A DNA stretch of 11,313 nucleotides from JAAYJR01 sp964563975 (GCA_964563975.1 CAZLZJ010000068.1:1-11313), one strand, 5' to 3'; counted from the stretch's first letter, positions 1 through 8,062 are shown. Notes: a model not told the origin generated them from the letters alone. Made by a program: numbers and translations.

Positions 1-2
1 GT

Positions 3-1244
3 ATGAAAAACAGTTTGTATAAGAAGATTCTGATCTCTCTGGCAGCAGTTGGTCCCGGTCTTTTTCTGATAGGATACAATATTGGAACGGGGAGTGTGAC
101 CACAATGGCGAAAACCGGCGCTGAGCATGGCATGGCTCTTTTTTGGGCTCTTGTTTTGTCATGTATTTTTACGTTTATACTTATGGTTGCCTATGGGAAG
201 GTGACCTTAGTTACCGGCCATACAGCTTTGTTCAATATTAAAAATGAATTTAAACATGGTTGGATACTGGCATTGTATATTCTCATTGCGTTGATTATTG
301 GAGAGTTACTTGCATTGATTGGTGTTATGGGCATTGTGGCTGATCTGTTACAAGAGGGTATAAGATTACTGTTTTATGACATAACTATTCCAAGATTTTG
401 GATTATACTGATTCTGGCAGTAGCTATGGTTATTTTGTTGTGGATAGGGCAGTATAAAACTTTTGAAAAAGTACTTACTGTATTTGTGATTTTTATGGGG
501 CTCTCTTTTATTGTTGTGTTTTTTATGGTTAAGCCTGATCTTTCTGCAGTTGCCCGCGGATTAGTACCGGGCATACCCGATACAAAAGGAGCTTTTGGTT
601 TGGTTGCTGCCATTGCCGGCACCACCTGCTCAGCAGCGGTATTTATTATGAGAAGTACTGTGGTGGCAGAAAAAGGATGGACGGTAAAAAATCTTAAGGA
701 TGAGAAAAGGGATGCTTTTGTTTCAGCAAGTATGATGCTTTTGCTAAGTGGTGTAATAATGGCTGTAGCTGCCGGTACTCTTCATGTAATGGGATTAAAA
801 TTAGAGAATACGGTTGAAATGATACAACTGTTTCAGCCCATTGGCGGAAAAGCAGCAGCTTTTATTCTTATCCTTGGTATTGCAGGAGCCGGATTGTCAA
901 CTATTTTCCCTATTGTTTTGATTGCGCCGTGGCTGATTGCCGATTATACGGGTAAACCAAGAAATATTCACTCTCCACAATCTAAAATGTTGATAATATT
1001 TGGTATGCTCTTTGCATTTGGATCAGAGTTTCTAAAACAACAACCACCTGCACTCATGGTTTTTTCACAGGCATTTCAGGCATGTATTCTTCCGGCGGTT
1101 GCCATACCCATTTTAATTCTTATCAACAGGCAAAATCTAATGGGAATCCACAAAGCCGGATCCCGTGAGAAAATTGGAATATGGGCAGTGATCTTATTTT
1201 CATTCATAACAACCTATTTTGCAATAGTTGAATTGTTTATGTAA
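3..1244 (+). CDS. Divergent Nramp-family (APC/LeuT-fold) membrane transporter
   Basis: This is a polytopic inner-membrane protein of 413 residues with about eleven hydrophobic segments, close to the usual Nramp length. The N-terminal GPGLFLIGYNIGTGS (residues 17-31) aligns with the first Nramp helix, and GTTCSAAVFIMRS (206-218) aligns with the sixth helix. Classical Nramp proteins import Mn2+ or Fe2+ with protons, using the helix-1 DPGN motif and the helix-6 MPH motif. Both are replaced here: DPGN corresponds to IGTG and MPH to SAA, so the usual metal ligands Asp, Asn and Met are missing. The family assignment rests on overall pattern, and the substrate is unknown; it need not be a transition metal. 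The ATG lies two bases from the window edge and gives a normal N terminus, so the gene is probably complete, although its upstream signals are not visible. The nagB-like gene follows after 35 bp on the same strand and may be co-transcribed. Confidence 0.8.
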   Translation: MKNSLYKKILISLAAVGPGLFLIGYNIGTGSVTTMAKTGAEHGMALFWALVLSCIFTFILMVAYGKVTLVTGHTALFNIKNEFKHGWILALYILIALIIGELLALIGVMGIVADLLQEGIRLLFYDITIPRFWIILILAVAMVILLWIGQYKTFEKVLTVFVIFMGLSFIVVFFMVKPDLSAVARGLVPGIPDTKGAFGLVAAIAGTTCSAAVFIMRSTVVAEKGWTVKNLKDEKRDAFVSASMMLLLSGVIMAVAAGTLHVMGLKLENTVEMIQLFQPIGGKAAAFILILGIAGAGLSTIFPIVLIAPWLIADYTGKPRNIHSPQSKMLIIFGMLFAFGSEFLKQQPPALMVFSQAFQACILPAVAIPILILINRQNLMGIHKAGSREKIGIWAVILFSFITTYFAIVELFM

Positions 1245-1279
1245 TTTATAAAACTTAATTCTAATATAATTTTATTATT

Positions 1280-2047
1280 ATGACACAAACGACAAAATCT
1301 TTTCAAAAAGATAATTTAAAAGTAAAAGTTTATAACGAGACCGATGAGATGGGGCTGGCTGCGGCTGTTTTTGTAGCAGATAAGCTGAAAGCAGCAATTG
1401 CTGAAAAGGGATCGGCTAATTTAATATTAGCCACCGGGGCTTCTCAGTTTGCATTTATAAAGAATTTTCAGAAGCAGGACGTGGAATGGGGCAAAATTAC
1501 AGTATTTCATCTCGATGAATATAAAGGATTGCCTGAAACTCATCCGGCAAGCTTTCGTAAATATTTGAAAGAGAGAATACTCAATATTGTTAAACCTAAA
1601 GAGGTGCATTATCTTGAAGGTGATGCTGCCGATACTGATGCTGAAGTTAAGCGGTATGAGGAGCTTCTTAAAAGTCATCCGGTTGATGTGGCATGTATTG
1701 GTATTGGCGAGAATGGACATATTGCATTTAATGACCCGCCGGTAGCTGACTTTAATGATCCTTATTTGGTAAAAATTGTTGAGCTGGACGATGATTGCCG
1801 CAAACAACAGCTTGGAGAAGGATGGTTTCCAACTTTTGATGATGTTCCGACTCATGCTCTTTCACTTACTATTACTGCAATAATGAATTGTAAAACCATT
1901 AGTTGTGTTGTGCCGGACGAAAGAAAGGCTAAAGCTGTCTATAATACTCTTAACCTGGAAATTTCCACGGCTTGTCCGGCAACAATATTGCGCAATCATC
2001 CGGATACAGTTCTTTTCCTTGATAAAACATCAGCATCGCTGATTTAA
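1280..2047 (+). CDS. NagB-like glucosamine-6-phosphate deaminase/isomerase family protein
   Basis: This is a cytoplasmic enzyme of 255 residues, close to the NagB norm of about 260. True NagB converts glucosamine-6-phosphate to fructose-6-phosphate and ammonia. Visible landmarks are a phosphate-loop-like ATGASQ (51-56, where NagB usually has a TGSTP-type loop), FHLDEY (76-81) containing the Asp equivalent to the catalytic Asp72 of E. coli NagB (here D79), and GIGENGHIAFNDPP (141-154). His147 matches catalytic His143, but Asp141 of E. coli corresponds to Asn145 and Glu148 to Asp152. The C-terminal ACPATILRNH resembles the NagB-like deaminases rather than 6-phosphogluconolactonase. The fold is certain, but the exact substrate is less so, and it may act on another amino-sugar or sugar phosphate. 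The ATG follows an A/T-rich leader without a Shine-Dalgarno sequence. It sits 35 bp behind the Nramp-like transporter and before a hairpin, so the two probably form a small operon. Confidence 0.85.
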   Translation: MTQTTKSFQKDNLKVKVYNETDEMGLAAAVFVADKLKAAIAEKGSANLILATGASQFAFIKNFQKQDVEWGKITVFHLDEYKGLPETHPASFRKYLKERILNIVKPKEVHYLEGDAADTDAEVKRYEELLKSHPVDVACIGIGENGHIAFNDPPVADFNDPYLVKIVELDDDCRKQQLGEGWFPTFDDVPTHALSLTITAIMNCKTISCVVPDERKAKAVYNTLNLEISTACPATILRNHPDTVLFLDKTSASLI

Positions 2048-2069
2048 TTTTGATTTTAAAAATAGTGAT

Positions 2070-2095
2070 GGCCCGGTTTTAAACCGGGTCCTCTT
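2070..2095 (+). terminator. GC-rich hairpin, probable transcription terminator after the nagB-like gene
   Basis: GGCCCGG at 2070-2076 pairs with CCGGGTC at 2084-2090 (one G-U pair). The intervening TTTTAAA can add up to three A-T pairs around a tiny loop. The hairpin lies 23 bp after the nagB-like stop and 78 bp before the propeller gene. The run after the stem, CTCTTT, is pyrimidine-rich but is not a strong U-tract, so termination may be partial. The surrounding intergenic stretch (2048-2167) shows no other convincing element. Confidence 0.5.
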
Positions 2096-2167
2096 TATGG
2101 GGAAGGCATTCTGTATCAGAACCGGACAAATAATTTGATAAAAAAATTTTGTAATTAAAAAATTGAC

Positions 2168-5100
2168 ATGAAACTTCGAATATCCGGACTTATACTGTTT
2201 CTCTTTTTTATACTATCGGGTTTTTTAACTTTTGCTTCTGAAGACTGGCCTATGTGGAGGTGTGATGTCAACAGATCTGCGTCAACAAGCTGCCAGTTGG
2301 CAGATAATCTATATCTTCAGTGGCAGGTTAACTACTCTCCAAGGGATCCTGTTTGGGATGATCCGCTTAATAGAAACCTGATGCAATACGACAGAGTGTT
2401 GGAGCCCGTTGTTGCCGGCAATATGGTTTTTATAGGGTTTAATGATAAAGATAAGGTGGCTGCTTTGGATATCAGCAGTGGAAGGGAGATTTGGCGCTTT
2501 TATGCTGATGGTCCCGTAAGATTGCCGTTAGCAGTGTATAAAGATAAATTACTTTTTACCGGGGATGATGGTTATTGCTATTGCCTGAATGCCGGTGACG
2601 GTTCAGTGGTATGGAAAAAACTGCTTGCCCCTTCGGAAAACAGACTTCTTGGAAATAAAAGACTCATATCAATGTGGCCTGCCAGGGGGGGTATAGTTGT
2701 GGAGGATGGTGTTATATATACCGCTGCCAGTATATTTCCATTGATGGGAACATTTATTTATGCTTTGGATGCCGAGACCGGCAATATTATCTGGAAAAAT
2801 GAGGGTACCGGAAGTAACTATATTTTACAGCCTCATAATTCACCGGCATTTGCCGATATTGCTCCCCAGGGTGCTTTTACTATAAGCGGCGATATGTTGC
2901 TTGTTGCCGGAGGGCGTTCGGTGCCGGCAGCATTTGACAAAAAAAGTGGAGAGAAAATTTATTATAATCTTGCAGCAAGCGGGAAAACGGGAGGCGCCTT
3001 TACCTGTGCAAACGATAAAGTGTTTTTTAATCATCACAGATGGAGGGAAACCTGGATGTATGACACGGAAACAGGGGAGAGGCTAACAAAAGATGCAGGG
3101 GAGTACCCCGTGGTAGACGGTAATAATATTTACTTTTCAGGTGAAAAAATAGAGGCTTCTGTTCTTAACGACGATAAAAAGTTAGATTCATTGTGGACCA
3201 TTAATGTAGATGCATCGGGAGATCTGATAAAAGCAGGTAATTTTCTTTATGCGGGTGGCAAAAGAGGAATAACTGCTGTTAGAATCAAAAATGGAAGAAA
3301 TCCTGAGATTGCATGGAATTACAGGTCTGATGTGAAAATTGAGAGGCTTATTGCCGCCGGTGGCAAGCTGGTTGCTGTTTCTGAAAATGGAGAGGTAATG
3401 GTATTTGGAGATACACCGGTTGAAAAGATAAGCAGGTATGACAAAAATAAAGAAGAGCCATTAAAGGGAAATTTGAAAGCTCGAAAAATAATTGATAAAA
3501 CCGGTGTTTCAGAAGGGTACTGTTTGGTTTTTGGCGGAGTAAATAAAAAGTTGTTAAATGGTTTATTGTCAGGTACAAACTTGAATATAGTGGTTTATGA
3601 CAAGGATATCGCAAGGGTTAACAGTCTTCGTCAATATTATGATGATGCCGGAATAAAGACTAACCGTCTAAGCTTTCTTCATTATAAAGATAAATTTCCT
3701 GCTATCTCAAAATATATGTCAGGACTGACTGTTGTTAATGATCCGTTTTATATTGATTATGGTGATGATGATCTTCTTAAACAGATTTTTGAAACTACAC
3801 GGCCCTATGGTGGGAAAATTGTTTTGAACTTTAGGGGGAGCGAACGAAATAGAATAATTGAAAAATTTGCAGGGCTCAATTTTTACGGATCTGAAATAAA
3901 GAGGGAAGGAATGCCTGTGATCGTCAGGGAAGGACCACTTCCCGGATCTTCTCCGTGGACACATAACTATGGAGATATTGCAAATACGGTAAAGTCGGAT
4001 GATAAGCTTGTGAGGGCACCTCTTGGTGTTTTATGGTTTGGAGGGAATTCCAATCTTGATGTATTACCCAGGCATGGTCATGGTCCCGGAGAGCAGATTA
4101 TTGACGGGCGGCTTATTATTCAGGGTGTCGACTGTATAAGCGCACGAGATGTTTATACAGGACAAGTTCTTTGGAAGAGGGAATCCGAGCAGCTTAAAAA
4201 AGATAACTGGTTGGTTTTTTATGATGAAACCTATGATGAGGATAACCCTCTTGATCCAAAATATAACCAGGTGCACCTTCCCGGAGCTAATGCAAGGGGA
4301 ACCAATTTTATTGCAACAGAAGAGTATGTTTATGTTATTGAAGGTGATAAGTGTAATTTGATTGATATCACAAATGGTGAAGTAGTTAAGACAATTGATA
4401 CAGGTTGTGGCAGCACAAAAGAGCTTGGATATATTGGAGTATATGAAGATCTTTTAATCTTGGGAAATAACTTTGCTGATTATAATGATGGATTGGAAAA
4501 TGATTCAATACGAATAAAGAGTCCTAAATTCACTGAGTATAATTTGTCGGCTTCAGGAGAGCTGGTTATTTTGAACCGCTATACAGGTGAAAGGCTTTGG
4601 AATATCAGTGCTAATCATGGATTTATTCATAACTCTGTAATTGTAGGTGACGGGGTTTTATTTTGTATGGATAAGCTGCCTCAATATTTTGAAACTAAGT
4701 TAAGAAGAAGGGGAGAGCCTCTTCCTGATGGAACAAGATTACTTTATCTTGATGTAAGAACAGGTGAAATAATTTATGAGGAGAAAGATGATATTTTTGG
4801 CACATGGCTTGGGTACTCTGCCGAGTATAACCTGCTTCTGCAGGCAACAAGGCCTTCGCGTGATATGTTAAACGGGGAGGAGGGCAAAAGGATGATTGCC
4901 TACAATGTGGCTACTAAACAGAAAATATGGGATAAGGAGATGAAATACAGCAATCCTCCGATAATTCATAATGACAAAATATATACTAATGGTGAAGGAT
5001 TTTATCTGTTAACCGGAGATCCTCTTGTTGAGACAGATCCAATTACGGGAGAAGAGCTGAAATGGAGGTTTAAACGTGAATATGGTTGCGGTTATGTTGC

Positions 5101-5878
5101 TGCAAGTGAGTATTTGCTTACATTCAGATCCGCTTCAGCCGGATTTATTAATCTGGAAACTTTTGAGGGCACAGGAAGTTTGGGAGGCTGGAAGGCAGGC
5201 TGTTCAACTAATCTTATTGCTGCTGATGGAGTGCTGAATTCGCCCGACTTCACCAGGACATGTCAATGTGCATATCAGAATCAGACTTCCCTGGCTCTGA
5301 TAAATATGCCCTGGATGTCGTATTGGACCAATAGTGATTATAAGTGGAACGGTAAGCCGATAAAACAACTTGGGCTTAATTTTAATGCTCCCGGAGACAG
5401 GAGTTCTGACGACAACACATTGTGGTTTGAGTTCCCTTATGTTTCAGGTGCACCCCCGGAGATTCCGATCACTATCGACTCAATTGGGGTTGAAAAGATT
5501 AGGAAAGAGCCACTTTCAGTGATCTCTGAAAAAACTCACTGGGTTAGCTCAAGCGCACTTATCAATGTTAATAAAATTGAGATCGGATTGGCTGAAGAAA
5601 AGCAGACGCCGGAATCTTTTTATACAGTAAAGCTATATTTTTCTGAGCTTGAAAATAAAAAAGCGGGAGAAAGAGTTTTTGATATTAAAATACAAGGAGA
5701 ACTGGTGGCAAAAGATGTTGATATAGCCGGCGAGGCGGGCAAACCCGACAAAGAGATAATTAAGCCTTTTTATGGGATTAAAGCAGGTAGTAAAATGGAA
5801 ATTGAGTTGATCCCGAGATTGGGTAAATCTCTGATTTGTGGAGTTGAACTTATTCAGGAAGATCTGTCAATAAAGTAG
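2168..5878 (+). CDS. Exported PQQ-like beta-propeller protein with internal methyltransferase-like domain and C-terminal malectin-like domain
   Basis: This is a 1236-residue exported protein. A signal peptide covers residues 1-23 (KLR, hydrophobic core, then TFA before SEDWP). Residues 26-415 carry PQQ/quinoprotein-type propeller repeats, recognisable by blades such as AALDISSGREIWRFY (98-112), YCLNAGDGSVVWKK (138-151) and YALDAETGNIIWKN (198-211). Residues about 446-590 form a Rossmann, SAM-methyltransferase-like segment (GYCLVFGGVNKKLLNGLL near 450-467, a strand ending VVYDKD, then RPYGGKIVL at 545-553) whose glycine-rich motif is degenerate. Propeller-type repeats resume from about 598 to 1090, beginning with the conserved-looking stretch PWTHNYGDIANT (596-607) and including SARDVYTGQVLWKRE (658-672). 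A Cys-Gln-Cys pair occurs at 1032-1034. Residues about 1110-1230 resemble a malectin-like carbohydrate-binding domain. Members of this architecture that I recall come mainly from PVC-group bacteria, and their function is unknown to me. It is the first gene of a tight operon with a lipoprotein and an ABC transporter. The ATG follows an A-rich leader; I could not assign a promoter. Confidence 0.85.
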   Translation: MKLRISGLILFLFFILSGFLTFASEDWPMWRCDVNRSASTSCQLADNLYLQWQVNYSPRDPVWDDPLNRNLMQYDRVLEPVVAGNMVFIGFNDKDKVAALDISSGREIWRFYADGPVRLPLAVYKDKLLFTGDDGYCYCLNAGDGSVVWKKLLAPSENRLLGNKRLISMWPARGGIVVEDGVIYTAASIFPLMGTFIYALDAETGNIIWKNEGTGSNYILQPHNSPAFADIAPQGAFTISGDMLLVAGGRSVPAAFDKKSGEKIYYNLAASGKTGGAFTCANDKVFFNHHRWRETWMYDTETGERLTKDAGEYPVVDGNNIYFSGEKIEASVLNDDKKLDSLWTINVDASGDLIKAGNFLYAGGKRGITAVRIKNGRNPEIAWNYRSDVKIERLIAAGGKLVAVSENGEVMVFGDTPVEKISRYDKNKEEPLKGNLKARKIIDKTGVSEGYCLVFGGVNKKLLNGLLSGTNLNIVVYDKDIARVNSLRQYYDDAGIKTNRLSFLHYKDKFPAISKYMSGLTVVNDPFYIDYGDDDLLKQIFETTRPYGGKIVLNFRGSERNRIIEKFAGLNFYGSEIKREGMPVIVREGPLPGSSPWTHNYGDIANTVKSDDKLVRAPLGVLWFGGNSNLDVLPRHGHGPGEQIIDGRLIIQGVDCISARDVYTGQVLWKRESEQLKKDNWLVFYDETYDEDNPLDPKYNQVHLPGANARGTNFIATEEYVYVIEGDKCNLIDITNGEVVKTIDTGCGSTKELGYIGVYEDLLILGNNFADYNDGLENDSIRIKSPKFTEYNLSASGELVILNRYTGERLWNISANHGFIHNSVIVGDGVLFCMDKLPQYFETKLRRRGEPLPDGTRLLYLDVRTGEIIYEEKDDIFGTWLGYSAEYNLLLQATRPSRDMLNGEEGKRMIAYNVATKQKIWDKEMKYSNPPIIHNDKIYTNGEGFYLLTGDPLVETDPITGEELKWRFKREYGCGYVAASEYLLTFRSASAGFINLETFEGTGSLGGWKAGCSTNLIAADGVLNSPDFTRTCQCAYQNQTSLALINMPWMSYWTNSDYKWNGKPIKQLGLNFNAPGDRSSDDNTLWFEFPYVSGAPPEIPITIDSIGVEKIRKEPLSVISEKTHWVSSSALINVNKIEIGLAEEKQTPESFYTVKLYFSELENKKAGERVFDIKIQGELVAKDVDIAGEAGKPDKEIIKPFYGIKAGSKMEIELIPRLGKSLICGVELIQEDLSIK

Positions 5879-5883
5879 TTATT

Positions 5884-6672
5884 ATGAAATCTTTTTATCT
5901 GAAATTAATATTGATAGCTGCCATTTTAGGTATGGCATGTACCACAAAGGTTTCTGAATGGGTTTTGCTTAATTCATTTGCCGACAAGTACAGGTTGGTG
6001 TATTATCATAATGGGAATCCGGGTGCTGAAGCAATGAGGCAAAATAAAATGTTGGAAGAGTGGACTAAAAGTGCAAATATTATTTTTAATACAGAAGTTA
6101 AAACAGGTGTTGACAATCCTTACTATGCATTATATTACGGTAACAGGCTTTTTGAGGAGTATAAAGATTTTAAGTCAATAAACGGGTTAAACAGCTCTCC
6201 TTTGAGAGAAAAGGTTGTGGAGGAGCTGATGACCGGCAGGCTTACTGTTATGCTATACTTGAAATGCGGAAACAGTGAAAAAGATAAAAAGGGATTGGAG
6301 ACAATAACAAAGAGTTTGGATAGATCTCCTTTTCGTAATATTGTTACTTTAATTGAAATAGAGAGGAGCAGTATCGGGGAGAGCCATTTAGTTTCGTTAC
6401 TTCTTAATGTTGAAAGTGATCTTAAAGAGATTAATGAACCAATGCTTTTTGGTGTTTTCGGGCGTTTCAGGGCACTTGAGCCATTGTTAGGGAAAGGTAT
6501 AATTGAGGAGAATATTCATTTGATGATAGATTTTCTTTCAGCTGATTGCAGTTGTCTTATAAAGGATAATCTGCCGGGGATCAGTATTCTTTGTAAGGCC
6601 GACTGGGAAAATCCCGAACCTGCATTGGTAAATGCAATTCTGGATGCAAATCCTTATCTATTGCACAAGTAG
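5884..6672 (+). CDS. Putative lipoprotein of unknown function with C-terminal CSC motif
   Basis: This is a 262-residue protein starting five bases after the propeller stop. Residues 1-18 form a signal sequence followed by Cys19 (LGMAC), a likely lipidation site, although Gly at -3 is not the preferred Leu. The mature part is soluble-looking. Two strand-like segments, RLVYYHNG (37-44) and LTVMLYLKCGN (120-130), together with helical stretches suggest a thioredoxin-like arrangement, but no CxxC active site is present. A well-marked C-terminal block contains FGRFRALEPLLGKGI (192-206), then DCSC (221-224) and DNLPGISILCKADWENP (228-244); Cys222, Cys224 and Cys237 may bind metal or form disulfides. 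From memory, similar blocks occur in proteins next to PQQ-propeller and ABC genes in Planctomycetes-type genomes; I cannot verify that here. Its position points to an envelope partner of the propeller protein or the permease. The TAG stop is followed at once by an in-frame ATG of the next gene. Confidence 0.7.
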   Translation: MKSFYLKLILIAAILGMACTTKVSEWVLLNSFADKYRLVYYHNGNPGAEAMRQNKMLEEWTKSANIIFNTEVKTGVDNPYYALYYGNRLFEEYKDFKSINGLNSSPLREKVVEELMTGRLTVMLYLKCGNSEKDKKGLETITKSLDRSPFRNIVTLIEIERSSIGESHLVSLLLNVESDLKEINEPMLFGVFGRFRALEPLLGKGIIEENIHLMIDFLSADCSCLIKDNLPGISILCKADWENPEPALVNAILDANPYLLHK

Positions 6673-6894
6673 ATGAAGCAGGATTCCATAATATATGACT
6701 CTTTAAACTTACGTCCTCTTCCAAAATGGCTTATTGATCAAAGAGACGGTTTGAATGTATATCAGCCTGAAATTTTGGAGATGAAGGAGGATAATTCATT
6801 ACAGATTTCCATCATCATTACAGGAATTATCATTATTGTTACTATCGTATTGTTAACTGTCCGGATATTAAAAAACAATAAAAAAAAGATATAA
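6673..6894 (+). CDS. Small single-pass membrane protein (73 aa) of unknown function
   Basis: This 73-residue ORF begins directly after the TAG of the lipoprotein gene, in the same reading frame, and ends one base before the permease ATG. Residues 1-43 are polar (PLPKWLIDQRDGLNVYQPEI in the middle). Residues about 45-65 are strongly hydrophobic (Ile/Val-rich), and the tail KNNKKK is basic. By the positive-inside rule the tail would be cytoplasmic and the N-terminal part extracytoplasmic, but there is no signal peptide. It could be a genuine small subunit of the ABC complex, translated by coupling across TAGATG. Alternatively it could be the C-terminal anchor of the preceding lipoprotein, cut off by a single amber codon. 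No Shine-Dalgarno sequence precedes the ATG, which leaves both readings open. No family was recognised. Confidence 0.6.
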   Translation: MKQDSIIYDSLNLRPLPKWLIDQRDGLNVYQPEILEMKEDNSLQISIIITGIIIIVTIVLLTVRILKNNKKKI

Positions 6895-6895
6895 G

Positions 6896-8062
6896 ATGAA
6901 TCCCATAAAACTGATATTTAAAGAGATGTATTACAGGAGAACGGGCTCTTTCATAATTTTACTTACAGTTATTGTGGCAGCAACAGTTTCCGTGGCAATT
7001 TTTTCACTAAGTAAAGCCAGTGAAAATGAAACACGCAAAATAATGAGAGAACAGGGGCTGAACCTTTATATTTATCCAAAAGGCACAAACCTGATAGATT
7101 TCTTTTCTGTAAATGATACTCCTGTGTTTCCTGAAAGTTATGTAGATGTCATGGCTGAATCTAAAACATTTGATGCAGTCAGGCATCTGACAGGTATTTT
7201 GCAGCTAAAGTACCCCGACTGGGTTGATCCCAATGGATCGAGGCATCAGATACTTGTTGCAGGGTATAAAGATGAAGCGGTTCAGCGTTTTTTATCACGA
7301 CAGGAGATCATGGGATTTGATGTTGCTAAAGGAACGGTTCATGTTGGATCGTTAATTTCAAAAAATATTCCTGAAGGAGAGAGGTTCAGGATTAAAGGCA
7401 AAGATAGTCAAATGTATGATTTTACAATAGCTAAGCGAATGGAGGAGGGCAGAGGAATGCTTGATCAGGGAGTTGCATTTTACTTAGAAGACCTTCAACA
7501 GATTTTGGGAATGGAGGGACAAATAAATAAAATAGAAGCTCTTGGTTGTGTTTGTCACGATGGCAGGATCAAAAATGCCAGAAGCCAGGTTCAGGCGATG
7601 TTTACTGATTTGGAGGTTGCAGAAATCGGCAATATTGCTGATGCACGGGAAAATCAAAGGTTGATGATGAATAAGTATGGTTCTTTTATAATTCCTTTTG
7701 TAATTATTTCAGCATTGCTTATATCAGGTTTTTTATTCTATTCCAATGTAATTACCAGGCGTCATGAAATTGGAATTATGAAAGCAACAGGTAAAAGTAA
7801 ATATTATATTTTGCTGATTATTATGGCGAAGGCATTTATATTAGGATTTGCCGGTACCATAATCGGCTTTTTTGCAGGAACCTTCATTGCAGGATATTTT
7901 GGAAGTGAAATATTCCGTTTTACAGCTCACGATATTAAACCTCTTTGGAAGATATTGGGCAAGGTAATTGTGATATTCCCTATTTTGTGGACTTTATCCG
8001 GCTGGATACCGGCTCTGATAGCTACACAGGTAGATGCTGCCGCTACTCTTAGTAAAGAGTAA
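6896..8062 (+). CDS. MacB/FtsX-type ABC transporter permease
   Basis: This is an inner-membrane subunit of 388 residues with the MacB/LolE layout. TM1 is at about 17-38, a large extracytoplasmic domain at about 40-255 and three C-terminal helices at about 261-283, 303-334 and 355-377. The FtsX-domain signature is visible as RRHEIGIMKATGKSKYYIL (288-306), the cytoplasmic coupling region between TM2 and TM3. The extracytoplasmic domain carries a Cys-Val-Cys pair at 218-220. Known relatives (MacB, LolCDE, FtsX) use ATP hydrolysis in the cytoplasm to drive movements of the periplasmic domain rather than moving substrate through a membrane channel. Only one permease gene is present, so a homodimer is expected. 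The ATG lies one base after the stop of the 73-residue ORF, suggesting translational coupling. The partner ATPase starts 47 bp downstream. No membrane-fusion protein or TolC gene is adjacent, so a tripartite efflux pump is not indicated. Confidence 0.85.
   Translation: MNPIKLIFKEMYYRRTGSFIILLTVIVAATVSVAIFSLSKASENETRKIMREQGLNLYIYPKGTNLIDFFSVNDTPVFPESYVDVMAESKTFDAVRHLTGILQLKYPDWVDPNGSRHQILVAGYKDEAVQRFLSRQEIMGFDVAKGTVHVGSLISKNIPEGERFRIKGKDSQMYDFTIAKRMEEGRGMLDQGVAFYLEDLQQILGMEGQINKIEALGCVCHDGRIKNARSQVQAMFTDLEVAEIGNIADARENQRLMMNKYGSFIIPFVIISALLISGFLFYSNVITRRHEIGIMKATGKSKYYILLIIMAKAFILGFAGTIIGFFAGTFIAGYFGSEIFRFTAHDIKPLWKILGKVIVIFPILWTLSGWIPALIATQVDAAATLSKE

Noticed and set aside
1427..1855. 142-residue open frame on the minus strand inside the nagB-like gene
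   Set aside because: It lies opposite a clearly recognisable enzyme gene, has no recognisable domain and an unlikely composition; it is a shadow frame.
2127..2160. Bacteroidota-type promoter (TAnnTTTG) before the propeller gene
   Set aside because: TAATTTG and ATTTTG resemble the -7 box but neither fits the eight-base consensus, and no well-spaced -33 TTTG could be paired with it.
8045..8060. Hairpin ACTCTT-AGTA-AAGAGT at the end of the permease gene as a terminator
   Set aside because: The stem is six mostly A/T pairs, overlaps the stop codon and is not followed by a U-tract. The partner ATPase lies directly downstream, so termination here is unlikely.
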